From Flavobacterium sp. (GTDB taxonomy: Bacteria; Bacteroidota; Bacteroidia; Flavobacteriales; Flavobacteriaceae): a stretch of 64,000 bases of DNA. Under the pieces are notes generated by a model. That model saw nothing but the letters and a program-made list of their open reading frames with translations. It did no database searches and was not told the origin of the DNA. The stretch lies in NCBI RefSeq assembly GCF_027483985.1, contig NZ_JAIXTJ010000024.1, positions 248,001-312,000 of the forward strand, read 5' to 3'. This document shows positions 18,508 to 26,350 of the stretch, piece after piece (position 1 is the stretch's first letter; each line of letters starts with the position of its first letter). Both the position numbers and the translations under genes were made by a program.

Positions 18508-18909
18508 CTATTTTTTATTTGTTTGTTGCAGTAGTTCTTTTTCTAATTCGCTTATTTCGGTTTTGTCCTTTTTTATTTCTTGACGGAGTAAGCCAAACAA
18601 ACTCATATAGAGATTTGCAATCCATATTACTGAAAAACCTGCAATGACATAACCACGCCAATCAGGAAGTAGCATTTTGAAATTAGTTAAAAAGAGAAAG
18701 ACAAGTGTAACATAATGGCTAAAGCAATATTCACAAGTAAATAGATAAAAAAATTTTCGTTCTGCAATCGAGGTTCCTTTGATGCTGTGTTTGATGCAAA
18801 AAGCTCTAGGCTCGCGAAATACTTCTTCGTGAGTAACCGTCCAAGCTACGCAAGCAACTGGAATTGCCAGTAAAAAAAGCCAAAAGAGTTGCGAACTTAA
18901 TGCTAACAT
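18508..18909 (-). CDS. Hypothetical membrane protein with cysteine motif (133 aa)
   Basis: Three hydrophobic segments (SSQLFWLFLLAIPVACVAW, YVTLVFLFLTNF, YVIAGFSVIWIANLYMSLF) and a charged C-terminal tail. Between the first two, FCIKH and TCEYCFSH supply a spaced Cys/His set that could bind metal. Family not recognised with confidence. Middle gene of the 19177-17958 operon. Confidence 0.6.
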   Translation of the reverse strand: MLALSSQLFWLFLLAIPVACVAWTVTHEEVFREPRAFCIKHSIKGTSIAERKFFYLFTCEYCFSHYVTLVFLFLTNFKMLLPDWRGYVIAGFSVIWIANLYMSLFGLLRQEIKKDKTEISELEKELLQQTNKK

Positions 18910-18922
18910 AACTTCATATAAT

Positions 18923-19177
18923 TTAAGCAGTTACCTCAGCGGTATTATTTTTGGATAATTTTTTAGCTACTTTTTTGGTATCTTTTTGTTCTTTCTTGAT
19001 TGCACTCTTCTGATTTTTTAGCGTCGCAGCATCAATTCGTTTATTGATTTTTTTAACCAATTTGTTGGCTGTTGCATCAATTTTTTTCATAATCTTTTTT
19101 CCGCTAGATTTTGCCAGTGTTGCATCGGTCAGTGCTGAGGTAATTTCGGCAGCCATTTTCTTTGAATTTGATTTCAT
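18923..19177 (-). CDS. Small lysine/alanine-rich protein, histone-H1-like composition (84 aa)
   Basis: About a quarter of residues are lysine, with alanine, threonine and asparagine making up most of the rest (KKIDATANKLVKKINKRIDA, KKVAKKLSKNNTAEV). The composition resembles bacterial histone-H1-like or other nucleic-acid-coating proteins, but no specific domain is visible. First gene of its operon, 111 nt downstream of a Crp-like site shared with divergent gpmA. Function inferred only from composition. Confidence 0.55.
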   Translation of the reverse strand: MKSNSKKMAAEITSALTDATLAKSSGKKIMKKIDATANKLVKKINKRIDAATLKNQKSAIKKEQKDTKKVAKKLSKNNTAEVTA

Positions 19178-19276
19178 TTTAGTGTTTTTATTAGTAGTGA
19201 ATGAGACGGTATTAGGTCATTTAGTTGCGCAAAGTTCTGTGAAATAGTATCGGAATAAAATGATTTGATGGCATTT

Positions 19277-19300
19277 AAAAAGTGATTAGAAACACATTTG
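19277..19300. promoter_or_regulatory. Crp-like palindrome between 19177 gene and gpmA (site 3)
   Basis: AAAAAGTGA (19277-19285), N6, ACACATTTG (19292-19300). The core AGTGA-N6-ACACA matches the Crp pattern TGTGA-N6-TCACA at 8 of 10 positions and is the same as site 4. Confidence 0.55.
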
Positions 19301-19329
19301 TATCGGATAGATAACAGCTTAAAAGTTTG
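19297..19329 (+). promoter_or_regulatory. Candidate gpmA promoter
   Basis: TTTG (19297-19300) and AAAGTTTG (19322-19329; one mismatch to TAnnTTTG) are 21 nt apart. The TTTG lies inside the right half of the Crp-like site, a class-II-like arrangement with the site centred about 45 bp before the predicted start. Confidence 0.4.
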
Positions 19330-19374
19330 TCTTTCGGTCGAACTTTGATGGTTCTATTTTTACAACCTACTGCT

Positions 19375-19980
19375 ATGTCAATTTTAATAATAGTTCGTCA
19401 CGGACAATCAGTTTATAATCTTGAAAATCGATTTACTGGCTCGTTAGATGTTGCTTTAACTGCTTTAGGTGAACAAGAAGCCACAACAGCAGGAGTGAAA
19501 CTGATGGACTATCAATTTGATTTCGCATTTACCTCAACGCTAATTAGAGCCAAGCAAAGTTTGCAGCTTATTTTAAATGTTATCGGACAGAGTGCAGTGC
19601 CAATTTTTGAAAATGCTGCGCTAAACGAACGAATGTATGGGACTTTACAAGGATTGAACAAACAAGAAATTGTAAAGCAATTTGGTTTAAAACAAGTTGC
19701 TTTATGGAGAAGAAGTTATGCTATGGCACCACCAAATGGTGAAAGTTTAAAAGCAACTTATGAGCGAGTGGTTCCATATTATCAATCGGTTATCGAACCC
19801 AAATTAAAGCTTGGTGCTACAGTATTGATTGTTGCGCATGGCAATAGCTTACGAGCGTTAATGATGTATTTAGAACAGATAAGCCCGAAGGATATTGTGA
19901 AAATCACGATTCCAACAGGCTTACCTAGAAAATATGTGTTTGATGAAAATTTAAAGATACTAACGGTTGCTTACTTGTAA
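19375..19980 (+). CDS. gpmA: 2,3-bisphosphoglycerate-dependent phosphoglycerate mutase
   Basis: 201 aa from the ATG at 19375, chosen because MSILIIVRHGQSVYN starts directly with the core strand. The catalytic RHG (R8-H9-G10) and the GpmA blocks NRFTGSLDVALT, LNERMYGTLQGLNK, PPNGESL and VAHGNSLRALMMYLE are present; it lacks part of the longer E. coli insert. Interconverts 3- and 2-phosphoglycerate in glycolysis. Convergent with the 20202-20002 gene. Confidence 0.9.
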   Translation: MSILIIVRHGQSVYNLENRFTGSLDVALTALGEQEATTAGVKLMDYQFDFAFTSTLIRAKQSLQLILNVIGQSAVPIFENAALNERMYGTLQGLNKQEIVKQFGLKQVALWRRSYAMAPPNGESLKATYERVVPYYQSVIEPKLKLGATVLIVAHGNSLRALMMYLEQISPKDIVKITIPTGLPRKYVFDENLKILTVAYL

Positions 19981-20001
19981 CAATCGACTCCGTTTTTAAA
20001 A

Positions 20002-20202
20002 TTAAGTAGCGTCAAGGTTTTTATCCTTATAATTGCTTTTACTCTTTTTTAGTGTAGGCTTGTTCCTTGAACTACTTTTCGATTCCTGATTTTGTAATTC
20101 TATAAAAAAGGAAGCATTATCTTCGTTAGAAGTAGTGGATAGTTTCTTCAATTTTTGTTTTTGAAGTTGCGTTGCTTTTACATCATTGTTTTTAGATTTC
20201 AT
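20002..20202 (-). CDS. Small lysine/serine-rich hypothetical protein (66 aa)
   Basis: Highly charged and probably disordered (ATQLQKQKLKKLSTTS, RNKPTLKKSKSNYKDKN). No recognised domain. It follows the SHOCT gene by 24 nt on the same strand and is likely the last gene of the 21279-20002 unit. Confidence 0.4.
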   Translation of the reverse strand: MKSKNNDVKATQLQKQKLKKLSTTSNEDNASFFIELQNQESKSSSRNKPTLKKSKSNYKDKNLDAT

Positions 20203-20226
20203 TGCCTTTAGATTAAGATAACGTCC

Positions 20227-20439
20227 TTATTGTTTTTCTAAATTTTTCTTCATCTCTTCAAATTCTTTAACAGTTATTTGTCCTGCGGCGAATCTTTTTT
20301 TCAAAATTTGTAGTGGTTGGTCTTTCGGATCGCGTTGCCCTGGAATTTTATACGGAATTGCAAAAATCCAAAAGAGCAAGATGAGCCAAATTACCCACCA
20401 AATAAAGTTCATTCCGTAGTAATAGTTTTGATAATACAT
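20227..20439 (-). CDS. SHOCT-domain small membrane protein
   Basis: 70 aa from the ATG at 20439, 4 nt after the DJ-1-like gene; an alternative ATG at 20469 would overlap it by 26 nt. One hydrophobic segment (FIWWVIWLILLFWIFAIPY) is followed by a short helical SHOCT domain ending LKKRFAAGQITVKEFEEMK, the usual form of this domain. Probably an inner-membrane stress protein; molecular role unknown. Confidence 0.75.
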   Translation of the reverse strand: MYYQNYYYGMNFIWWVIWLILLFWIFAIPYKIPGQRDPKDQPLQILKKRFAAGQITVKEFEEMKKNLEKQ

Positions 20440-20443
20440 AAGG

Positions 20444-21130
20444 TTATTTTTTAGAATTAATTGCTTCAACCAATAGGTTTGCTACTGCAGCTGAGGAAGC
20501 AGCATTTTGTCCGGTAATAAGTACTCCATCTTGCTTAACATAAGATGCTCCATCGGAACCTTTACTATAAATGGCTCCGTTTTTTACTAATTCATCTTCT
20601 AACAGAAACGGCACCACTTTGGTCAATTTTAAAGCTTCTTCTTCTGCATTTGAAAAACTGGTTAAATTTTTTCCTTTTACTACAGGTGTTCCATCGGGAG
20701 TTTTGGCATTGATTAAAGCCGCTGCAGCGTGACATACAAACGCCATTGGTTTTTCGTAATTATTAAAATCTTCAATCAAATTGATGGAATCTTCGTCAGT
20801 TGCTAAATCCCATAATGGTCCGTGTCCACCAGGATAAAATACACCATCATAATCCGCTTGATTAATTTCTTTTAGTTTAAACGTATGTGCCACCAAATCA
20901 ATGGCCGTGTAGTCTTTATAGAAACGTTTGGTATCTTTAGTTTGTGCTGCTTCTAATTCACTTTTAGGATCAACAGGTGGTTGTCCGCCATTAGGTGAAG
21001 CGATAGTTATAGTTGCTCCAGCATCTAAAAAGACATAATAAGGTGCGGCAAATTCTTCAATCCAAAAGCCTGTTTTTACTCCATTTTCCCCTAAAGTATC
21101 GTGTGAGGTAAGTACAATTAATAATTTCAT
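20444..21130 (-). CDS. DJ-1/PfpI family protein, Hsp31-like
   Basis: 228 aa. The nucleophile elbow AFVCHAAAAL holds C133-H134, the glutamate E25 lies in GFWIEEFAAPYYVF, and PGGHGPLWDL is the oxyanion block; together these are typical of the class I glutamine-amidotransferase-like Hsp31 group, which act as glyoxalases, deglycases or chaperones. Its ATG overlaps the stop of an upstream 50-aa gene as ATGA. Placed among stress genes. Confidence 0.9.
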   Translation of the reverse strand: MKLLIVLTSHDTLGENGVKTGFWIEEFAAPYYVFLDAGATITIASPNGGQPPVDPKSELEAAQTKDTKRFYKDYTAIDLVAHTFKLKEINQADYDGVFYPGGHGPLWDLATDEDSINLIEDFNNYEKPMAFVCHAAAALINAKTPDGTPVVKGKNLTSFSNAEEEALKLTKVVPFLLEDELVKNGAIYSKGSDGASYVKQDGVLITGQNAASSAAVANLLVEAINSKK

Positions 21131-21279
21131 TTATGGTCAAGTATTAAGTTTTTAAAGGGATGAGGTATGGGATGTTTTAAATTGTATTTGCGCAATCTTT
21201 TGACATCTCTTCCAGTTGTGTTTATTAGAATTGTTACCGTTAATGCGGCTGCAAATACTAGGGCAAACAGTGTTTTCAT
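21127..21279 (-). CDS. Short single-pass membrane or exported protein (50 aa)
   Basis: Begins MKTLFALVFAAALTVTILIN, a signal-like or membrane helix, followed by a basic tail (GRDVKRLRKYNLKHP). The stop TGA overlaps the start ATG of the DJ-1-like gene (ATGA), which supports real translation and coupling. Located just after the terminator of the BON gene. Unknown function. Confidence 0.55.
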   Translation of the reverse strand: MKTLFALVFAAALTVTILINTTGRDVKRLRKYNLKHPIPHPFKNLILDHK

Positions 21280-21290
21280 ATAATTAGTGG

Positions 21291-21327
21291 TAAAAAAATA
21301 ATCGGGAAATTGTTAGCTTTCCCGATT
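21291..21327 (-). terminator. Rho-independent terminator after the 22005-21334 BON gene
   Basis: Perfect 10-bp stem AATCGGGAAA (21300-21309) / TTTCCCGATT (21318-21327) with 8-nt loop; the minus strand continues TATTTTTTTA. It separates the BON gene from the DJ-1 operon. Confidence 0.85.
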
Positions 21328-21333
21328 AAAAGG

Positions 21334-22005
21334 TTAATCTACATAAGAGTAATCGTATTCTACTTCCAATTGATTGTCTACAGACCAAACGCCAGGTGTA
21401 TTCCATGCAACGTGTTCAGCTTCTTCTTTTTGGTACAATGAAGTTACATTGCCCGTTAGCGTAATGTTGGTTCCTGATGCTTTCACTTTTATGTCTTTTG
21501 CATTTAACGACCAATGACGCGCTAAAGCGGCTTCGACATCTTTTTGCTCTACAGCATCGTGCACTTCCGATTTGATTTTGATATTATTGGTCACGCCAGT
21601 AACTCCCATTAAAAAATTTACTGCCTTGGTTGCTGCTTGTCTTTGGTAATTCCAAGACAATTCGCCGCTTAATGTGACCCAACCGTTTTCGATTTTTACT
21701 TTCACTTCACGATTCGGAACCACCCAACTGTCGTTCAATGCTTTAACCGCTTCTTCTGCAATTTCGTTATCATTTTTAGAAAATGTGGAATTGTATTTAA
21801 TGGTTATTTTTTCGACAATCGCTTTGACTCCCGAAACGTTTTTGGCAGCATTTTCAGCTTCGGTTTTTTTGAAATAGCCATCTACGATTCCCGATAGTGT
21901 AACGATTCCGTCTTTGGCGGTTACTCCAATTTCTGCGGCGTGTAAAAGTGGTTCAAATTTGATAGCGTCTTGAACATCCTTTTGTAATTCTTCATTTGTT
22001 TTCAT
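21334..22005 (-). CDS. Triple-BON-domain protein
   Basis: 223 aa with three BON domains (about 1-70, 77-146, 150-218), each with the pattern V.V..G.VTLSG.V....K..AE..A....GV..V (e.g. GIVTLSGIVDGYFKK, GWVTLSGELSWNYQR, NITLTGNVTSLYQKE). No signal peptide, so probably cytoplasmic, unlike OsmY. BON domains are thought to bind membranes or ligands under osmotic and general stress. Crp-like site 4 lies 128 nt upstream. A paralogue is at 22153. Confidence 0.9.
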   Translation of the reverse strand: MKTNEELQKDVQDAIKFEPLLHAAEIGVTAKDGIVTLSGIVDGYFKKTEAENAAKNVSGVKAIVEKITIKYNSTFSKNDNEIAEEAVKALNDSWVVPNREVKVKIENGWVTLSGELSWNYQRQAATKAVNFLMGVTGVTNNIKIKSEVHDAVEQKDVEAALARHWSLNAKDIKVKASGTNITLTGNVTSLYQKEEAEHVAWNTPGVWSVDNQLEVEYDYSYVD

Positions 22006-22121
22006 TTGAAAAGTGTTTATAATAGTACTATTTAACCGCTTCTTACGTTAAGAAACTTTAGATAAATAATTATACAAATTTGTAGTAATTTCTAGTTTTT
22101 TGAAATGATGCCACGACTGCT

Positions 22122-22145
22122 AAAAAGTGATTTGAAACACATTTA
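22122..22145. promoter_or_regulatory. Crp-like palindrome upstream of the first BON gene (site 4)
   Basis: AAAAAGTGA (22122-22130), N6 TTTGAA, ACACATTTA (22137-22145). Nearly identical to site 3 over 23 bases although the neighbouring genes differ. Confidence 0.55.
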
Positions 22146-22152
22146 CTACTTT

Positions 22153-22812
22153 TTATATAAGATGTTCTATTGATAGTTCGTTAGCAACACTTACAACACC
22201 GTGCGCTTTCCAAGCAATTCTGCCAGCGGTTTCTTTTTGATACCAAGATGCAACCGAACCTTTTAGTGTAATTTTGGCATCTTCTATTTCAATTGTGATA
22301 TTTTTGGCGTCTAAATCCAAATGGTTTTGAAGTGCGTGTAGCACTGTTATCGGATTTATTTTGTCTGACGATTTAATTTTTATTTCGATGGCATTGGTTA
22401 CTCCTTTAACACCAATCAAATTGATGACTGCTTCTTTTGCGGCTTCTTTTTGATAATTCCATTCAACAGCGCCTGTTAGTATGACCCAACCGTTTAGCAC
22501 TTTTACTTTTATGGTATCGTTTAATGTATTCCAATTCCATTTGAAAAGCGTTAGTACTTCGGCCTTGATATCAATGTCTTTTTTTTGTTCCCAAGGATTT
22601 ACTACCACTTCAATTTTGTTGATTACCGATTTAACATTGGCAATCGTCCAAGTTATGTTTTCTGCTTTTGATTTTTTGGTATAACTATCTACAATACCAG
22701 AAAGATTGATGTTTCCATCAACAGCACTTACAGCAATGTTACAATTTTCAAAAAGGTGTCCCCATTTTAATCCGTGCATGATGTGCTGTGTTATGATTTC
22801 GTCGGTTTTCAT
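22153..22812 (-). CDS. Triple-BON-domain protein, paralogue
   Basis: 219 aa with the same three-domain layout as the 21334-22005 gene (GNINLSGIVDSYTKK, GWVILTGAVEWNYQK, AKITLKGSVASWYQKE), a diverged tandem duplicate. No signal peptide. The best Crp-like site in the island (22884-22899) lies 80 nt upstream. Divergent from the kinase-regulator pair at 23026. Confidence 0.9.
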   Translation of the reverse strand: MKTDEIITQHIMHGLKWGHLFENCNIAVSAVDGNINLSGIVDSYTKKSKAENITWTIANVKSVINKIEVVVNPWEQKKDIDIKAEVLTLFKWNWNTLNDTIKVKVLNGWVILTGAVEWNYQKEAAKEAVINLIGVKGVTNAIEIKIKSSDKINPITVLHALQNHLDLDAKNITIEIEDAKITLKGSVASWYQKETAGRIAWKAHGVVSVANELSIEHLI

Positions 22813-22883
22813 CTTCTTGTTTTAGCTAACTGCAAATTTGATGTAAAATAGGTTTTAATTAAATGAGGTATTGCGGCTGAATT

Positions 22884-22899
22884 TATGATAGCTATCACA
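22884..22899. promoter_or_regulatory. Crp-like palindrome between BON gene and histidine kinase (site 5)
   Basis: The minus strand reads TGTGA-TAGCTA-TCATA, 9 of 10 matches to the classical Crp halves TGTGA-N6-TCACA, with a self-complementary spacer. Centred 80 nt from the BON start and 134 nt from the kinase start. Confidence 0.5.
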
Positions 22900-23025
22900 A
22901 AAAAAGCTCCTAATCATCAGGTGTTATTTAAGCGTGAATGTTGTAAGTTATACGCGCTAGTATGTAAGAAATTATTGATTTAAAAAAGTGATATTTGATA
23001 ATAACCAACACTTTTGAAATAAGTT

Positions 23026-23883
23026 ATGGAAAATGCTACTTTACTTACTGCACACTTGCAAAAACCTTTTACCGTACTTCCAACAAATTACGCTTCTTAT
23101 GTAGAAGATTTGGTGGAACAACGTACAAAAAAAATGGCTGCAACCATACGAGCACTCGAGCGTTCTAAAGCTACGTTGAGCGCTGCTCTAGAAAAAGAAA
23201 AAGACCTTGGTGTGCTCAAAAATCAGTTTTTAGCGATGGCTTCACATGAATTGCGAACGCCATTGAGTACGGCTTATTTATCAGCGTCGTTAATAGAAGC
23301 GTACGCAGCGCCTGTTCAAAATTCACCTATTGGTAAACACGCTGGCAAAATCATTAATGCAGTTTCAAATTTGACCGCAGTTTTGAACAACTTTCTTTAC
23401 GTTGAACGCTTGGAAGAGGGAAAAATTAAAGCCAATAGTGTTAGTTTTGATTTAGTACAATTGTCACAAGAAATTTGTGAAGAGCTGCAGTTATTGGCCA
23501 AAGCAAATCAGCAAATCCACTACCATCATTATGGTGAGGAAAAACTAGTTGTTCTTGATGTCAATTTGATTAAAAACTGTATCATCAATTTGCTCACTAA
23601 TGCCCTTAAATATTCTGGTGAATCCTCCACTATCACTTTTATTACTGAAATTAAAAATGGTTTGTGTACAATTAGTGTTAAAGATGAAGGAATAGGCATT
23701 ACGGAAGAAGAACAACAACATTTATTCGAACCTTTTTTTAGAGCACGCAATGCGGCGAATGTTGCAGGAACTGGGCTAGGATTACATATTGTGTCGCGGT
23801 ATCTTACTTTGATGAAAGGTAGCATTATTTGTAAAAGTACTTTGAATGAAGGAACAGTATTTACGTTAAACATTTTACTATAA
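23026..23883 (+). CDS. Soluble sensor histidine kinase
   Basis: 285 aa without membrane helices. A short N-terminal region and a coiled coil (about 25-62) precede the H-box MASHELRTPLSTAY with phospho-acceptor H74; the ATPase half has the N-box NLLTNALKYSG, DEGIGI and GTGLGLHIV. No sensor domain is evident in the ~60 N-terminal residues, so the signal may come through a partner. Its TAA overlaps the ATG of the response regulator (TAATG), so the two form a cognate pair. Confidence 0.92.
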   Translation: MENATLLTAHLQKPFTVLPTNYASYVEDLVEQRTKKMAATIRALERSKATLSAALEKEKDLGVLKNQFLAMASHELRTPLSTAYLSASLIEAYAAPVQNSPIGKHAGKIINAVSNLTAVLNNFLYVERLEEGKIKANSVSFDLVQLSQEICEELQLLAKANQQIHYHHYGEEKLVVLDVNLIKNCIINLLTNALKYSGESSTITFITEIKNGLCTISVKDEGIGITEEEQQHLFEPFFRARNAANVAGTGLGLHIVSRYLTLMKGSIICKSTLNEGTVFTLNILL

Positions 23884-24932
23884 TGAGCACCATTTTAGTT
23901 ATCGAAGATGCTATCGAAATTAGAGACAATATGGTTGAAATTTTGGCCTTAGCCGAATATGAAATAGTTATTGCCAAAGACGGTAGAGAAGGCGTTGCAG
24001 TGGCACTTAAAGAACTTCCCGATTTAATTTTGTGTGATATTATGATGCCTGAATTGGATGGCTATGGGGTTTTGTATTTACTAAACAAACATCCCGAAAC
24101 CAGCACCATTCCGTTTATTTTTACTACTTCTAAAGCGGAACGTCTTGATTTTAGGCAAGGAATGGAAATGGGTGCCGATGATTATTTAATCAAACCTTTT
24201 GGTAGGATGGAATTGCTCAAGGCTATTGAAACCAGATTAAAGAAAAAAAGTACACAAGACGATTTTTATAACAGTTCTTTGGCGGAATTAGAAAACCTTC
24301 CTATAAGAAAAGGTGGATTAAATGAATTGACGAAAATAATTGACGAACGAAAAAGCCGATTTTTCAAGAAGCATCAGGTTATTCATTATGAAGGCGATGC
24401 GGCAACTGGCATTTATTTAGTACTATCAGGCAAGATTAAAACCATTAAAATGGCTGAAGATGGGCGCGAGTTTATGACGGGTATTTATCAGAAAGATGAT
24501 TTTTTAGGAACCAATGTACTACTTTCAAACACACCCTATGCCGATACAGCAACCGCGCTTGAAGATAGTACGTTGTGTTTTTTTCCGAAATTGCAGTTTG
24601 AAGAATTACTACGCTTATATCCTGATGTGGCCGGAAAGTTTTTAAAGATATTATCTAATGAAATTCGGAACAAAGATGCTTATTTGTTGCAATTGGCTTA
24701 TCAGTCGGTGAGAAAACGAATAGCTGCATCGATATGTAGGTTATTGCAACAAGGAACCACCGAACCCAATTGTATAACCATAAGTCGTGATGATTTAGCA
24801 GCCTTATCAGGCACTGCCTCAGAAACGGTAAGCAGAACCTTAACAGAATTCAAAAATGAAGGCCTGATAGAAAAAAAAGGGAGTACATTAAAAATCCTTA
24901 ATCCTGATAAAATTAGTAAAATGAAGAATTAA
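23883..24932 (+). CDS. Response regulator with Crp/Fnr-type effector (receiver-cNMP-HTH fusion)
   Basis: 349 aa. Residues 1-120 are a receiver domain (phospho-acceptor D52 in LILCDIMMPELDG, conserved lysine in DDYLIKPFG); about 150-265 a cyclic-nucleotide-binding-like beta roll (VIHYEGDAATGIYLVLSGKI); and 280-345 a Crp-type winged HTH (DDLAALSGTASETVSRTLTE). The recognition helix SETVSRTL is close to that of Crp/Fnr. Receiver plus full Crp in one chain is an unusual effector choice. It is the natural candidate reader of the palindromes at 14-23 kb. Confidence 0.92.
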   Translation: MSTILVIEDAIEIRDNMVEILALAEYEIVIAKDGREGVAVALKELPDLILCDIMMPELDGYGVLYLLNKHPETSTIPFIFTTSKAERLDFRQGMEMGADDYLIKPFGRMELLKAIETRLKKKSTQDDFYNSSLAELENLPIRKGGLNELTKIIDERKSRFFKKHQVIHYEGDAATGIYLVLSGKIKTIKMAEDGREFMTGIYQKDDFLGTNVLLSNTPYADTATALEDSTLCFFPKLQFEELLRLYPDVAGKFLKILSNEIRNKDAYLLQLAYQSVRKRIAASICRLLQQGTTEPNCITISRDDLAALSGTASETVSRTLTEFKNEGLIEKKGSTLKILNPDKISKMKN

Positions 24933-25290
24933 TGGGTTGGTTTTCATTTCTATTTTATTATCGATAGCATTTCGACAGGCTCAATGTGACATTGCTGGTT
25001 TTGATTGTGTTTTTCTTTGATAAGGATGATTTCGTTGGCAGAGGTATTTTGTACAGTGTTTTCTTCGTTGGCCGAGGTTCTTTAAGTAAACTTTACTTGA
25101 ACTTTTTTTTTAAATTGTATGGGTTGTGAGTTAGATTTTGTATTCTATTTTGGAGTTGTTTTTGAGGTAGTATAGTTGTGTGTGATTTGATCTAATTTTG
25201 ATTGTAAGTTTTAGGCAGTTTTCATACACCATCTATGCTTTATCTATGCTTTATCTATGACTCATTAGTGAGGTGAATTTTGTGCAAAAT
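24933..25290. other. Non-coding spacer, 5' part
   Basis: No gene found. It holds CATTTCGACAGGCTCAATGT (24968-24987), which has the look of a dispersed intergenic element, and a short 11-bp tandem repeat TATGCTTTATC near 25229-25257. Confidence 0.4.
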
Positions 25291-25392
25291 CAACTTCAAA
25301 AGTCAATTTCAACTTCAAAAATCAATTTCAACTTCAAAAATCAATTTCAACTTCAAAAGTCAACTTCAAAAATCAATTTCAACTTCAAAAGT
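25291..25392. repeat. Tandem 19-bp (and 13-bp) repeat
   Basis: About six units of CAATTTCAACTTCAAAAAT with small variants (AAAAAT/AAAAGT), two of the units shortened to 13 bp. Low complexity with no RBS or conserved product; it looks like slippage-driven spacer DNA. Confidence 0.8.
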
Positions 25393-25400
25393 CAAGAGTG

Positions 25401-25647
25401 TTATTTAATTTTTAGGAACACAGGCCTGACTGCCGACAGGCAGGTTGAAGAAATTTAAGAAATTTAAGAAATCATTTTTGGTATTTAATTTTTATGAACA
25501 CAGGCCTGTCTGCCGACAGGCAGGTTGGAGAAATTGGAGAAATTTTAGAAATCAATTTTGGTTTTTAATTTTTAGGAATACAGGCCTGTCTGCCGACAGG
25601 CAGGTTGAAGAAATTTTAGAAATTTTAGAAATCAATTTTGGTTTTTA
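25401..25647. repeat. Three tandem copies of an 80-bp unit with a REP-like hairpin
   Basis: Copies start their core CAGGCCTG at 25421, 25501 and 25581, exactly 80 bp apart. Each core CCTGTCTG-CCGA-CAGGCAGG can fold as an 8-bp stem (one G-T pair) with a CCGA tetraloop, followed by AT-rich GAAATTTTAGAAATTTTAG-like sequence. Copy 1 has CCTGACTG, weakening the stem. It lies immediately after the WG-repeat gene end. Confidence 0.85.
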
Positions 25648-25648
25648 T

Positions 25649-26350
25649 TTAAATGTCTAAAATTCTTGTTCCGTTTTCATTTATGATTTGTTTTTCATTG
25701 TTGTTTGTGGTTACTAATGCAAAACCATTATAAAAAGGTTCTGCTATTAAGTAGCGCTGGCGGTACAGCTCTTGACCCTTGCTATCAATATGAAACCATC
25801 CTTTTTCATCTTTAGCTGTGGCAAACCCTTTGTGAAAGACACCTAGGTCGTAAAATTCTTTGTCGTTGATAAATTCACCTTGATTGTTTATGTGTTTGAA
25901 TGTGTTCTTATTTGTTTTTACGCAAGCTATGCCGTCTTTGAAGTCACCGCAATAATTATAGTTTTGATTATTTAATCGATTGCCGTTGCGATCGATATAA
26001 AAATATTTTTGGTTGTTGTCTCTAACGGTGCAAAGGTTTTCTTGAAAATTTCCAGTCCACTCGTATGAATCACTATAACTTCTTTTGCCAAATTCATCTA
26101 TATGAAACCACTTATTATTATCGATTACAGCAGCTCTATTGCAATAAAAACCAAAAGTTCTTTCGTATCTTTCTTGATACAATTCTTTTCCTAAAGCGTT
26201 AATGTGATAACTTCCTGTATCGTCTTTTACAGGTGCTATGCCGGGTTCGTGAAATTTTAATACTTCTGTAAAGTGCTTATTAAAGAGCGGTTTACCATTT
26301 GCCAAGAAATGCGTGTTGTCAGTTGATGTTTTTATATCTTTCCAATTCAT
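25649..26350 (-). CDS. WG-repeat protein
   Basis: 233 aa, built almost wholly of WG-like beta repeats of ~25-30 residues (YHINALGKELYQERYERTFG, KYFYIDRNGNRLNNQNYNY, GWFHIDSKGQELYRQRYLIA). No signal peptide. WG-repeat proteins are thought to form beta-propeller or solenoid scaffolds for binding partners. Its ATG overlaps the methyltransferase stop (ATGA), so it is the last gene of the 31514-25649 operon. Confidence 0.85.
   Translation of the reverse strand: MNWKDIKTSTDNTHFLANGKPLFNKHFTEVLKFHEPGIAPVKDDTGSYHINALGKELYQERYERTFGFYCNRAAVIDNNKWFHIDEFGKRSYSDSYEWTGNFQENLCTVRDNNQKYFYIDRNGNRLNNQNYNYCGDFKDGIACVKTNKNTFKHINNQGEFINDKEFYDLGVFHKGFATAKDEKGWFHIDSKGQELYRQRYLIAEPFYNGFALVTTNNNEKQIINENGTRILDI

Noticed and set aside
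25273..25660. Open frames through the repeats 25273-25660
   Set aside because: They consist of repeat-derived peptides (NFNFKNQ, TGLSADRQ-like), have no RBS or neighbours, and follow the 80-bp period.
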